Assembly (NCBI GenBank): GCA_002189035.1
Contig: NEEC01000019.1
Coordinates: 744,001 to 808,000 of the forward strand
From: Utricularia gibba
Lineage: Eukaryota > Streptophyta > Magnoliopsida > Lamiales > Lentibulariaceae
DNA length: 64,000 nucleotides
Reading direction: 5' to 3'
A model generated the notes under the pieces. It was given only the letters and a program-made list of their open reading frames with translations, was not told where the DNA came from and did no database searches. Of the stretch, positions 1 to 14,714 are shown piece by piece (the stretch's first letter is position 1; every line of letters begins with the position of its first letter). The translations under genes were made by a program, and so were the position numbers.

Positions 1-2430
1 ACTACCCATTAACTACCCTCATTATTCCTCTCTCGCAATATAAAAAATAATAATAACAATAATAAATATGGCCAATATTTTAACATATATATCATGCAAT
101 AATCAAATTTATATCAAAAGGTAATATCGGACAAACAACCATAAAAACATTAAGAGCAAAAATCATGTAGTTATAATTTATAATTACGTCGGTGTAATAC
201 AACATTTTGTGGTATATAACGTTGGTTATTATTCTAATTAATTCAAATATATTATTAATTACGACACGTACTTAATTATGATTTCATAATGAAGTGACAG
301 TATGACTATTTAGTTCATCCACCTAATTAAGAGTGAATTATACCGTAGTCAATCATTTCGAAAATTGATTTCTCCCACATGTTTCAATAAAAAATTTATA
401 TATAGAGTAGTCATTTTTTTGATGTGTGGTGGAGCTCAAAATAGGCAAATGACACGTGGAGTTGGGTAAGGAGGAGGCTTACCAATTGTTAGATAGATAA
501 ATAATGAAATCGGCTTATTACAAACTAAATCGATCCATATAAAGGCCTTTATGCTGTATTGAAAAGTTGTCCCAAAATAACATACCGGTAAGTGTCAAAA
601 TTTGGCAGTACAAATTGAAAAGTAGTTAAATTACAATAATGTCAGAACAGTTGGTGTAATATTACCACAATACGATTGTCAGTCAGAAAGTAATCGACAT
701 TTGACAAAAATCAGAATTAGATCGAATTCACCTTTTTCATAAATATAAGAAAACTTGAAAAATAAATGATTGAAATTTCTATATTACTGCTTATACCCCC
801 TCCCACCCCCCATCTGTAACTAGAAAATCGGTCAAATCCCATAGAACCGATTTTCGACCCCAACACTTTGGCGTATATCTACTTTTCTAATTGATCATAA
901 CGTTTTAGGGGAAATACATTAAGAAGAAAAGGAAGGTTAATAAATCATTAAGAAAGATGGATATCGACTTTTATTGATGGTTAAGTATAGGTTTGAAATA
1001 TTGAGTTTATTGTAATTTTTTATTATATTTATTATAAAATATTTAAAAAATCACTGTACATGATCATTTCCAATTTTAAATTTTTTTATTTTTTTAAAAA
1101 TTTTATTATATCAAACCTATCATTATACTACTGAAAGCTGCTTCTAACACCTTTTTTATTTCTTTTTGTTTTTTCAAGGCATGAGAATGTTCAAATATAA
1201 TTTACATGTCACCTTTATTCTTTTAGAATATGTTTTTAAAATTATAAAAAAAAAATTCCGCCCGTCTTTCAAAATTCTATATGCAATTAAATAAATTTAA
1301 TTTTCCAATTCATAGTACGAAAGATTACTTTTCAATCATGAAATTTTTTAAAAACTCATTTAAAATAAACTATTAAACAGTTCCTAAATTATACTAAATA
1401 TGATGAAAATAAATGTTTGAATTTCTAATTGAATTTAATGGGAAAATGATCGAGCTTTGGGAATATTCGTTTCTGAAAAAAGAAAAATTCAAATTTGGGA
1501 ACATTGATAGCTAAGAATAGGGGGGGCAGGGAGTGATATGAATAATTAAACAATTATTTTGAAGAATAATTATCTTAATGATACAAAATCAAAAACTCAT
1601 ATCTTTTGAAAATTTGTTTGGATAATAATCATTATTATTAATAAATATAAATTAAATTCATTGAAAATATGTATATAGATAAAATTATTTATACTATATT
1701 CATTTTTTATTTTTACAATTAATATACATATAAATAAAAAATATTTATACTGATCTTCGTGGTTGTATATTATTTACAAAAAATAATAAAAAATATTGTA
1801 TTATTTTGTTGATTCCATATTATCTAGAAAAAAATGAATCATTCCAAAAAAAATGAACTATTTGGATATAACAGAAATATTTGGGAAATAGGTTTTTCAA
1901 AAAGAAAAATAGGTTATTATTTTTTGAAAGAAATTAATTTAAAATGATATTATTATTTTTCATTATTATCCTTTATGCCGCAAATTATGATTCACTAAAA
2001 TTACAAGTCAACAAAAAATATCCTTATATTATTCAAGTAAATCTTTAAAATAGATGATTTTTCAAAATTTATAATTTTAAAGTAATTATTCTTCAAAATA
2101 ATATAATAATTAAAGCATTCTTCTTTTTCTTAACCGATAACTAAATACGCTTTCCCTGTACTACTTATTCTTGTCAATTCGGCCATTAATCAAAAGCTGG
2201 AGGAGCGTTTAGCAATCATATAATTTTTTTTCACTCTTTTTTTCCTTATAATATATAAATAATCCCCACCGCATTTATGATTTTTTGATTATTCATTAAA
2301 TTGTTTTTTTTTTAAGTACGGCTGGAAAAATTCAATCTTGCAGCAGAGCAAAGGAAGCTGGAGGAAACGAAACAAGAGGAAAGCAAAACACAACAGCACT
2401 CTTGATCAGATGAGGGGGATCCTCAGGTCC
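1..2430. other. AT-rich intergenic DNA
   Basis: No supportable gene. The stretch is AT-rich with many short A and T runs and no long reading frame in any direction. A CACGTGG (G-box-like) motif lies near 452. The last ~150 bases before 2431 are the likely 3' UTR of the minus-strand peroxiredoxin gene. Confidence 0.6.
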
Positions 2431-3279
2431 TTAGAGAGCCTTGAGAATGTCTTCGGCACTTGAAACAGTGAACTCTCCACCAGACTCTATGTTTGCAACT
2501 GTAACCTTGAGGTCATCAACAAGAAGTGCAAACCTTTTTGAACGGATTCCCAGTCCCTTGTCACTGAGGTCTAGTTCAAGACCAAGCGCCTTTGTGTATA
2601 CTCCAGACCCATCAGCCAGAAACTTGACGTGCTCGTTCTCAGGGAATGTCTTCGCCCATGCCTTCATCACGAATGGATCATTCACTGCAAATTTAAATAC
2701 CCAACTCAAAATGTGTGGAATCGGCAAAATTAGAGTCACGGATGTACATCGAGATCAGGATGTTTTTATCTCCAAACTCAAATAGAAAAAGCAGCATCAA
2801 CTGCATCGAATGGAGATCACAATGCTTCCACCTCTAAATTCAGTAAAAGGGAGCACCAGTGGTATGGAATCAGCGAAAATGGGAGACGTCGATCTCGCTA
2901 TCTAAAATTTAATCTAAACCCCCATATAGTAGCACTAGATGTCAGAGTTCGTACCGCTGATGCAAATGACTTCTTGGACACCTTTAGACTTCAATTCCGG
3001 AGATTTCTCCACGAACCCAGGGACGTGTTTCAAGCTACAGCAAACCAGAACCAAGCGAAATCAACCAACACAGAATCGAAATCGAAGCAAGAAAAAGCGA
3101 GATCTCAGAATTAATCATCATTACCTGCAAGTAGGAGTAAAAGCTCCAGGAACGGCGAAAAGGACAACCTTCTTTCCGGCGGTGAGAGAATGGATAGAAA
3201 CGCTTTGAAGCTGATCATCCTCATCGAAATACGCAAGAGTTCCGTCGGGAATGCTGTCACCAACTGCGATCGGCGCCAT
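2431..3279 (-). CDS. PRXIIB: Type II peroxiredoxin, cytosolic (PRXIIB-like)
   Basis: This is a thiol peroxidase that reduces H2O2 and alkyl hydroperoxides using thioredoxin or glutaredoxin. Three exons on the minus strand (3279-3125, 3034-2955, 2684-2431) sum to 489 nt, giving 162 aa, the usual length of plant cytosolic type II Prx. The start is the ATG of MAPIAVGD at 3279; longer in-frame sequence upstream does not match the family. The peroxidatic cysteine is Cys51 in PGAFTPTC, and the resolving Cys76 lies in EVIC, the spacing typical of type II enzymes. The C-terminus is [10 protein letters not shown]. There is no transit peptide, so the cytosol is the expected location. Introns are 90 and 270 nt with GT-AG borders. 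The family call is firm; the B paralogue is inferred from the lack of a targeting sequence. Confidence 0.95.
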
Positions 3280-4999
3280 TTCTGCGACTAAGAATTCGAT
3301 TCCGCTGACAGCGTGGTTAATGATCGGAGGTGTGTAGCGTGACAGATCGGGGCCGAGGTATTTATAGATAGGATCGGAAATGAAAACGATGACAGTGGGG
3401 ATTGCGGACTCCAAATTGTAGTCACTACGAATTGGATAAAACGTTCAAGTCCGTCGATTTGTTCGGGACACTCCCCACGAGCACATGCCCTAAAATAACC
3501 TCTATTTTTTACTTCATTTTTTAATCTCTAAATTTATCTCTTCTTTTATTTAAATTTTGAAAAAAATTGTCATATTTTCAAAAATTGTGAAATAAAAATA
3601 TAAATTAATACATATTTTACTAATTAAAAATAATTAAATAGCCCGTAATGTTGACTAGGTCAACGTCAACGGATGTTATAAGGTAGTGACCTAATATGAA
3701 AGGGCAACGCGCCGCGCCGTACGAGAAAATGAACGTCAATCGTTCACACAATTTGAACTAAACATAACTAATATGAAAGGGCATACCGTCGTAGAGAATG
3801 GGAATCTTTTTATTTATTTTAATATTAAAATATTATTATATTAAAAGAGTAATATTATTAATATATCAAATATTTTGGGATCGAAAAAAATTAAGTACAT
3901 TTATTTTATATTAAAAAAAATCTTCAATCGTATAATCGACTATTTAAATAAAATTATTTTATATTAAATAATAGATATTAAACATATATTTAATAAGAAT
4001 AAATTATATATTCAAGTAATTTTTAATTAATATTTAATATATGATTAAATATGAATTTATTTATCAAGTTAATTTAATTAATAGAATAATTATAAATATA
4101 ATTATTTTAAAAAATTATATCCAATTATATGTTTTGACTATTGCTATGCTAGATATATAATTTTTTTTTATTCTCTATAAAATATATTTATGTTCTTTTT
4201 AAATTGTTTATTTTTGTATAAATTAATTCTAATCATATCCAACAAACTAAAACATTGTATATATTTTATTGATGAGATTGCATGAGTTTAAAAATAGTAT
4301 TATAAATCATAAGGTGTATAGTTGATAGATTTTTAATAAATCTGGGATTACATAATTTTTTTAATCGCATGTATATAGATTTATTTAAAATCACATTACT
4401 CATTTACTTACTTAAAATCACTTAATTAAATTTCTAATTTCAATAACTAAATATTAATTAAAAAATTAATTCTACTACATCACTTTTATTTAAATTCAAA
4501 TAACTTAAACTTATTTTAAATCATTTGCTCAAATAAATATGTATAAAAGTTGTTGTTTTAGTGGTCAAAAAATAATCATTATTAATTAGAAGAATCAGTT
4601 TGGATTTGGGCTTTTATTAATGGGCTCAAATAGATTAGCTCGTTCTTTCAATATAAAATGGAGGTCTGAAAATTACAAGAATAGCATTGCTTTATGCGAT
4701 GGTTCGCAGCTGAATCTTTGTCGCATCTCCTTGTCTTCCCCTCACCGCATTTTTGTAAGGTCAATTCTAATGAAAAGAAAGACTCCCCATGGATTTCAGG
4801 GAAGAAACGAAATTCACAAGACTTGTAAAAGCCATAGCTTTGTGTGTTCGCGAATGTCAATGGCCCTTGGCCTATCAAATTGTAAAACTCGTGTCTTTGT
4901 GGACGTGGATGAGACGGGACAACTGGGTTGCTCAGGAGGATCCCTTGTCACCGGGGGGCGGCCAGTAAAACTCATGGGAAGAAACTTGTGGAGAGAGAT
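3280..4999. other. Intergenic DNA, mostly AT-rich
   Basis: The first part is the shared upstream region of the divergent peroxiredoxin and Nudix genes. The part from about 3480 to 4600 is very AT-rich with no coding signal. From 4620 a 135-codon open frame runs to 5027, but it shows no recognisable motif and overlaps the Nudix 5' end in another frame, so it is treated as leader or chance. Confidence 0.5.
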
Positions 5000-7001
<2,002 letters not shown>

Positions 7002-7229
7002 TTATTTTGCTCCACTCTATACGTCGATGTGTTGCAGTTGTGAGAAAGAACTTCAGTGGAACAAGGAGACATGGTGCTTGTAGATCGTTTTTCAGACATT
7101 CCCTTTATACACGTACTGTCGTCGCGGAATAAGCATTTTGTAGTCAAGCCAGCCGCTTTTGATGTCTTCTTTGTTGATTTGAACACCCAATAAGTCGGAG
7201 AACGGAAACGATTTTGTAAAGGTTTATGG

Positions 7230-9687
7230 ATGGATGGTTTCAGTGTGTCCCTGAGGCTCGAGCATGCTGCTGGTGTTGCCGCCTTTAGCTTTCCCTCCCA
7301 GTTTCCAATTTGTACCGCTTCACCTTCCTCTTCAGCGTTCACTTTCCGTTTGCGAAGTAATTTCCCCAATTTTCCGTCGAATTCGTCCGGAAGGTATTGC
7401 GCCTCCGCACAGACCCCTGAATCCGCTCCTCTTTTCCTCCCTTATCTTGAAACCCCGCAAATTCAGCATCCCGAAAACTGGGCTGAAGATGAAGATGACG
7501 ACGAGGATGACCCACTTGTCAGATTCTTCAAAACCCGGCCTCCTGAGCCGGACCCCAATTCGGAAGGGAAAATATCTCTTCAGAGAAACCGCCGGAGTTC
7601 TTGGCACCTAGCATCCACCTTCGAAAGCCCGCAAGAATCGGAAAATGAGAATGCCTTTTTCTCTTCTCACGAGGACGCAGAAACTGTTCCAGAAGTGGTG
7701 GGAGTTGTTGGGGAAATACTGGAGATTGCTAGGGCGTTGCCTGAAAATGTTACCATAGGGGAAGCACTGGAAAAGCATGATTTTGAAAGGGTATTAAGGG
7801 AGGAAGATACGGTTGAGGTGCTGAGAACTTTGTGTGAGGAGAACAACGTTATGGCTAGTTTGTACTTCTTTGAGTGGATGGGTTCAAGAGAGCCTTCTAT
7901 GGTCTCTCCAAAGGCTTGCTCTGTTATATTTCCGTTCCTTGGGAGAGCAGGGAAAGGAGATGAGATGCTGCTGATTTTCAATAATTTGCCTTTGAAGAAG
8001 AATCAGCTGTTTCAAGATGTTCGTGTCTACAATTCTGCTTTAACAGGACTTCTGCTTTGCAAGAGGTAGTCTAGCAGCTTCCCATTGTCATCCTGTTCGA
8101 TCATCTTTTATCAATATGAAATGTACCTGTTTTGTTCTGCAACTGCACCTCAAACTCAAACTTCATTGCCTTTGTGTGCCAAATGCTATCCCCGTGTGTT
8201 TCTGCAGTTTTCCATGCTTCTGACCTATACTTGATAAAAAGAGTTCGTTTTTGCTCAGTTTGTGTACAGTTTGAAACTTCCTGATAGTTACCAGTCTGTT
8301 CTTCTACCTTCCATATGATTCCCCTCCGATTTCCCAACTATTGAGATGAAGTGAACTTTTTTCTGGAAGGTATGGTGATGCTTGGAAAGTGTATGAGCTG
8401 ATGAAGCAAAGCAACATCCAACCAGACCATGTAACAGCTTCAATAATGATTACAGTCATGAGGAAGAAGGGGAACAGTGCCAAAGATGCATGGGAGTTTT
8501 TCAAGGAGATGGACAGAAATGGAGTCAATTGCTGGAGTTTGGAATCTGTGGGTGCCCTTATAAAATCCTTCTGCGATGAGGGTCTTCGTGAAGAAGCTCT
8601 CATCATCCAATCTGAGCTTGAGAAACAGGGGATTCCCTCAAATGTCGTCATCTACAACACGATCATGGACAGTTACAGTAAAGCAAACCAGGTTGAGGAG
8701 GCAGAAGGTCTTTTCAGGGAGATGAGAATAAAGGGGGTAGCCCCAACAACAGCCTCATACAACATTCTGATGGACGCTTACAGTAGACGAATGCAACCAG
8801 AGATTGTTGAGAACCTCCTTCAAGAAATGGAAACGGTTGGATTGGAAGCCAATGTTATATCATACACTTGTTTGATTAGTGCATACGGGAGGCAGAAGAA
8901 AATGAGCGACATGGCTGCAGATGCTTTTCTAAGGATGAAGAAAGCTGGGATCAAGCCTTCTTCACATTCATACACAGCTCTTGTTCATGCGTATTCAGTA
9001 AGTGGATGGCACGAGAAAGCATCAGCGGCATTCACCAGTATGCTGAGGGAGGGATTGAGACCCTCCATAGAGACGTATACAGCTCTCTTGGATGCACACA
9101 GACGAGCCGGTGACACCGAAACCCTGATGAAAATCTGGAAGACGATGATGAGAAGCAGAGCAGGAGGCACCCAAGTGACCTTCAACATTCTTCTGGATGG
9201 ATTTTCGAAGCAAGGATGCTATGTGGAAGCAAGAGATGTGATACATGAGTTTGGGAAGCTTGGGTATCACCCCACTGTGCTGACTTACAATATGCTGATG
9301 AATGCATACGCACGAGGCGGGCAAGAATCGAAGCTGCCCCAGCTGCTGAAAGAGATGATGGTGCTCGGCCTGAAACCGGATTCAGTTACTTATTCAACGA
9401 TGATCTATGCGTACATTCGTGTGCGTGATTTCAGGAGGGCATTCTTCTATCATAAAAAGATGATCGAAAGCAAGCAGGTTCCGGATCCGAACTCCTACAG
9501 GAAGATGAGGGAGATACTAGATGCAAAAGCTAAGGTCAAGAACAAGAAGGACAGAAGCGCCATCATGGGCATTGTGAAAAGCAGCATGGGACTGGGTAAG
9601 CCCAAGAGGAGAGGAAAGAAAGACGAGTTCTGGAAGAACCGGAAGTCTAGACCGGGAAGTCGCGCCCCTCCGCCCTCTCCCAGATGA
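7230..9687 (+). CDS. P-class pentatricopeptide repeat protein (EMB1006-like)
   Basis: PPR proteins bind organellar RNA and act in its processing, stability or translation. Two exons (7230-8065, 8370-9687) sum to 2154 nt, giving 717 aa. The intron splits an Arg codon (AG|G). The N-terminal ~70 residues are rich in Ser, Phe and Arg, fitting a plastid transit peptide. An acidic low-complexity stretch (EDEDDDEDD) follows. From about residue 275 there are consecutive ~35-residue repeats of the form TYNxLMxAYxxxG, with no E or DYW domain. The basic C-terminus includes KKDEFWKNRKSR. The layout and length recall Arabidopsis EMB1006 (At5g50280), a plastid protein needed for embryo development. That orthology is from memory and should be taken as likely only. 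Confidence 0.88.
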
Positions 9688-12480
9688 TCAACTCCGGTAA
9701 CTTACATGTGTGATACACAATGCACGCAAGCTGCTACGAGATAATGCTAAAGTTTTGACCTTTGTTGTGATTATGTTACGAGAAAAGGTATTGGGGCCGG
9801 CGTGCGGGGAAAAACTTTCATGGCGATGGACCCGAGGAGGACGAAGTGGTCGCCGGGAAAGCAGACGGAGATGAGCGAAGCGGTCAGGGCTGCCCCAAAT
9901 GCCTTCGACTGTGGTCCGGATCGGTATCCGGTACCCACTCCCTGAACCCGGTTTGAGTTAATTAATATTTTTTAATCATAAAATGATATTTTAAATCAAT
10001 TTTTCCAAAAAAAAAAAAGTGGGTTCCAGAGTACAAAGGAGCCCCCGTTGGCTGTTCTGCACCACCGAGACCCGATAGGGACATCACGTGCCACATTTCC
10101 ACGCCACCACTGCCCTCAATAATTACGAATGCAGTATTACATTATTTACTATTTTTTATTAGATTGGATCTAATATTTTTTTCATAAAAAAAGCTTCTTT
10201 AAGAATTTTCAATATTTTATATTTTAAATAAATTTAGATTCAACTTATTATAAAACATTCAATCCAAATTTATGGATTGAATACATTTTTGAAATAATTA
10301 TCTCAATATTGAATAATTTTTTGTATGTTGTTTAGTAGATGGGCTTTTCAAAATTGTATTTTGAGAGTAATGTTACTACAACAAATGATGCTTTCAGACA
10401 TAGTTTGCTTCCGACACAATATTTTTCAATTCGTAATGATTCATATTATCCACAGTGCATTATTTCGAGTCCAACGTATCGAGTCATGAAATGTCAATAA
10501 TACAATAAAACCTTAATGTTTGAAAGATAGTCCTATAATTAACCTTTTAGTTGAAGCATAAAGTGACCATGACACTCAAAATATTGCAATTCTTGACTCA
10601 GATCTTGTCATAAAGTTGACTTTAATTTCCAAAACATGCGAATATAGTAAAATAATGTAAAATTTTGGATTTTAAATAATCCTGTCCACTACTCCTAATG
10701 TGTTAGAATCCGAGGGACATCCTTAAAATAAGTGACGCCTTGTTCATTTTTTAAATCCTTGAAAAATTTAATAATCATCATGCTTTGTCTCTAATATCTA
10801 ATGTGATCCACTATTTTCATTTTATTATATAGATTGAGTTGCACGTGCGATTCGTAGCACATTAATTTGTCAAACATTAAGACCCCATTTGTTAATTTAG
10901 ACAGAAAATCATTGGCTTACAATTATTTAGTATATTCGATAAGTTTGACTAACAAATTTCCCATATTTGCTACATGAAAAATGAGAAGAAGTAAAAAAAA
11001 AAAAAAAAAAGATAACTCATATTTTTTGCATGTAACGTGAAAACCAAGAATTTAAATATGCGGATGAAGATTACTTATACCATTTTCATTAAACACTGAA
11101 GAATAATCGTATCAATTATCACAACTTTAGGAATTTATGCCGTGGAGTGCCCGAAACGTTGATGTACAAATTTCCTCTTATTCAACGAGGGCTCAAGGCT
11201 ACTACTTACTAGGCTAGGAAGGTACATACGGTCGGGTCGGGTCGGGTCAGGGGTATGGGGTTTGAGGGGGCGGGTCGGTGGTGGGAGGACTCATAAATTG
11301 GGTCGGGGCTGGGGTTGTTTGGGCACATAATTGGTTTCCATTCCTACTGGGTTTAATACCAATTAATGGACCGCACATGCAACCCCTCATAATTATGTCA
11401 AATTATTCACTTATTTATATTATTACAGAAAAATCTAGGACACGACTCCGACACCCCCAGCATTCCTCAGATTCCCCATTATTTCTTTTTTCTGTTATTT
11501 TTTTTCCTTGTACGTGCGGAAATGGATGCTCACGCATTTCCCCTAATCCACGTGGCGCAACCACATTTTCAATTCAAACCCCTTTTTTATATTATCCCCC
11601 AACACAACATAATAATAATAAACTGTATTTAGTTTCGTAATTTTTAATTATTCTTTTGAAATAAAGACATTATTTTATTGAATAAAAGTGGGGATAAGTG
11701 TAATGACTCAACATCTCATTATATGATATTTTCTACATTGGGTATTCATTACTCTATTTTATGCAAAATTAAATGATATATTCTTATATAAATTTTTATT
11801 CTATCTTCATTTATAATCGATGTAAAATTCACCTAAAATTATTCCATACTTTTTTGGGTCAAGCTCTTCCCCCTGAAATTTAGCATCCTCCTTAAAATTT
11901 GTCTAGTAATCTATTATACGTTGTGATTTGATTACGATTATGTAAATTCTAGTTTATAATCGAAGTGATATTCGTCTAAATTCATTCTATTCGTTTGGTG
12001 GGTCGGGTTCCTGGGTCCCTTTTGGAAAATCAGCATCTTGTTAAGATTTACCTCACAATCTATTGGACTATGATAGTGAGACTTAAGAGAGTTTTTAGGT
12101 AGGTAAAATTCAGGCATTTAATTTAGGGTTTTCTTTTAGGTCGAGAACCACATTAAATGATGTAATAAAAAATAAATGGATCAACTGCGGGAAATTAAAT
12201 TAGGTGGGGCTTATGGAGTGATTTGACTGGCTGCTTTTTTTTTTTTTTTTTTTTTTGTTGAGGAGGGCAGCTCACTCGCTAGTGGAGCGCGTGAAATGGG
12301 CGGGGGCATTTTCCAGCGATGCTCCAATAATGAGCTCGCCCTAATTCCTAACGTAACTCCGAAGCAGGATCCGAACCAAGGCCCTCCTTCGCCGTTGAGC
12401 TTTAACTTTTCCCCCTTTTAACAAAACCCGAGCCTGCTTTTTCGTTTTACTTTCCCAACTTCCATTCCACTCCACTGAAT
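9688..12480. other. Intergenic region with a GC-rich patch and low-complexity runs
   Basis: The PPR 3' UTR comes first. A GC-rich patch at about 9781-9950 stands out from its AT-rich surroundings but holds only short frames on either strand. Poly-A runs lie near 10008 and 10995. A GGGTC-rich repeat sits at 11231-11290, of the kind seen in hAT subterminal regions. A run of about 20 T lies at 12236-12256 just upstream of the kinase gene. No gene is supported. Confidence 0.5.
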
Positions 12481-12513
12481 ATGGCCGCCGCTGCTTCTGC
12501 TCTGGGGAGATGA
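12481..12513 (+). promoter_or_regulatory. Upstream ORF whose stop overlaps the kinase start codon (ATGA)
   Basis: An ATG at 12481 in strong context (ATGGCC) opens a 10-codon frame reading [10 protein letters not shown]. Its TGA at 12511-12513 overlaps the ATG at 12510 of the receptor-like kinase frame. If transcribed, it could control re-initiation. The downstream in-frame ATG at 12549 is an alternative main start. Confidence 0.5.
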
Positions 12514-14714
12514 CGGTTGTCTGCTCCGATTCGTCAATGCCAGCGGCGATGCGGCTGTGTCTTGTTTTCTTTTTACTGTTGCTGGTGCTGGATCGGGCGG
12601 CGCCGGAGCCGACGTCGGATAAGCAGGCGCTACTCTCGTTTATATCGCAGGTTCCGCACGAGACTCGGATTAACTGGAATGCCTCGACATCGGCCTGTAC
12701 GTGGATCGGAATTGGTTGTGACCGGACGAATTCGTCTGTGTTCTACGTACGACTCCCCGGGGTCGGGCTAATTGGTGCGATTCCGCCGGATACGCTGGGG
12801 AGATTGAGTCAGTTACGCGTACTCAGTCTGCATTCTAACCGTTTGTCGGGTGAAATTCCGGCGGATTTTTCACGGCTCACGTTCCTGAGAAATGTTTATC
12901 TGCAGAATAATTTGTTTTCGGGTGGGTTTCCGGCGAGTTTTACCGAATTGACTCGGATCAGTAGGCTGGACCTGTCGTCCAACAACTTCACTGGCCCCAT
13001 TCCTTTCCCTCTGAACAATTTGACTCGTTTGACTGGGCTGTTTCTGCAGAACAATGGTTTTTCTGGTGCGATCCCGAGCATTGCGTTACCTGGGCTTCTT
13101 GGTTTCAATGTTTCGAGTAACCGTCTCAATGGATCGATACCTACGACGCTTGCGAGATTCCCGTCATCGTCGTTCTCGAATAATCTTGGATTGTGTGGGA
13201 GTCCTTTGCCTTCCTGCAACCCGTTTTTCCCGTCCCCAGCGCCTTCACCTGCATTTCCAGTACCATCCCCAAGAAGCAACAGAAGGATATCAACCGGCGC
13301 AATTATAGGGATTTGCGTCGCCGGGGGCGTTCTGATACTGTTGCTTCTGCTGGCGATCCTCTTTCTTCTCATCCGGAGGAGGAAAAAAGAGAGTGCTAAA
13401 GAGAAAAAGGTACCGGCAACCGCGGCAGCAAGCGCGCCGGGTGAAGCGGGCACTTCATCGTCGAAGGATGAAGTGGCCGGAGGATCGGCGGATGCGGCTG
13501 AGAAGAACAAGCTCATTTTCCTTGGAAACCGTGGAATGAGCTTCGATTTGGAGGATTTGTTGAGAGCTTCCGCGGAAGTGCTGGGAAAAGGAAGTATGGG
13601 GACCAGCTACAAGGCGGTTCTGGAGGAAGGAACAACTGTAGTGGTGAAGAGGCTCAAGGATGTTGGGGTTGGGAGAAAAGATTTTGAGCAGCAAATGGAG
13701 CAGCTTGGGAAAATTCAGCATCAACATCTGCTGCCTTTGAGAGCATACTACTACTCTAAGGATGAGAAATTGCTAGTCTTTGATTACATGCCTGCAGGGA
13801 GTTTATCTTCCCTTCTTCACGGTAAATCCCCTGCTTTTTACCTGAACCATGTATGATATGTTGCCTTGACATGTTAGGAATAAATTGTGTTGGTTTCTTT
13901 TTTGTTTAACGTCCTTGATCCTTGCAATGCTTGTTTGCTTTCATGCTCTCTGCAGTTATAGAAACATTGATTCTCCTTGGATTTTATGTCTACCCCTTAT
14001 TTTGTTCTCATGGCGAGTTTCGGGTGCATTCCTGTGTTTTCAGGCAGCCGAGGCTCCGGACGCAGCCCACTGGAGTGGGAAAGCAGATTGAGGATAGCAC
14101 AGAGTGCTGCAAGAGGGCTTGCACATCTTCATGTCGTTTCTAAATTAGTCCATGGAAACATCAAAGCCTCCAACATCCTTCTAAAGCAAGACAATGCCGA
14201 TGCCTGTGTCTCCGACTTCGGCCTCAACCCACTCTTCCTCCAATCCACCCCTCTGAATCACCGTGTCATGGGTTACCGAGCTCCTGAAGTGGTCGAAACC
14301 CGGAAGGTCACCTTCAAATCTGACGTCTACAGCTTCGGGGTCCTGATACTCGAACTCCTGACCGGTAAAGCCCCCAATCAGGCCTCTCTGGGTGAGGAAG
14401 GGATCGACTTGCCGAGATGGGTGCAGAGTGTGGTCAGGGAAGAATGGACTGCGGAAGTGTTCGATGTGGAGCTGATGCGCCACCACAACGTGGAAGAAGA
14501 GATGGTGCAGCTTCTCCAAATCGGCATGACCTGTGTGGCCATTGTGCCCGATCAGAGGCCAGACATGCCCCAGGTGGCCAGGATGATCGAGGAAATAAAC
14601 CGGGGCGAAACCGATGATGGCCTGCGCCAGTCATCCGACGACGCCACGAGAGGAGGAGGATCCGGCAGCCAGACGTCTCCCGCCAGAGCTTCCCCTCCCG
14701 GCCTCACTCCCTGA
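12510..14714 (+). CDS. LRR receptor-like kinase of subfamily III, probable pseudokinase
   Basis: This is a plasma-membrane receptor-like protein. Two exons (12510-13821, 14044-14714) give 660 aa. The intron sits inside the kinase domain, as is typical for LRR III genes such as At2g26730. Order: signal peptide (from M14, [15 protein letters not shown]), LRR N-cap with the CTWIGIGC pair, about five LRRs, a Pro/Ser-rich juxtamembrane stretch, a membrane helix at about 263-288, then a basic stop-transfer stretch. The kinase keeps the glycine loop (GKGSMG, from 359), the ATP-binding Lys380 and DFG (Asp495). The HRD motif reads HGN, with Asn476 in place of the catalytic Asp. Subfamily III members with this change act mainly as scaffolds. 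M14 at 12549 may be the true start because the signal peptide begins there. Confidence 0.92.

Noticed and set aside
11278-11640. 120-codon plus-strand frame
   Set aside because: It is low in complexity, starts in a GGGTC repeat and has no protein-like pattern.
12896-13516. 206-codon minus-strand frame
   Set aside because: It is antisense to the LRR and membrane part of the receptor kinase and has no motif of its own.
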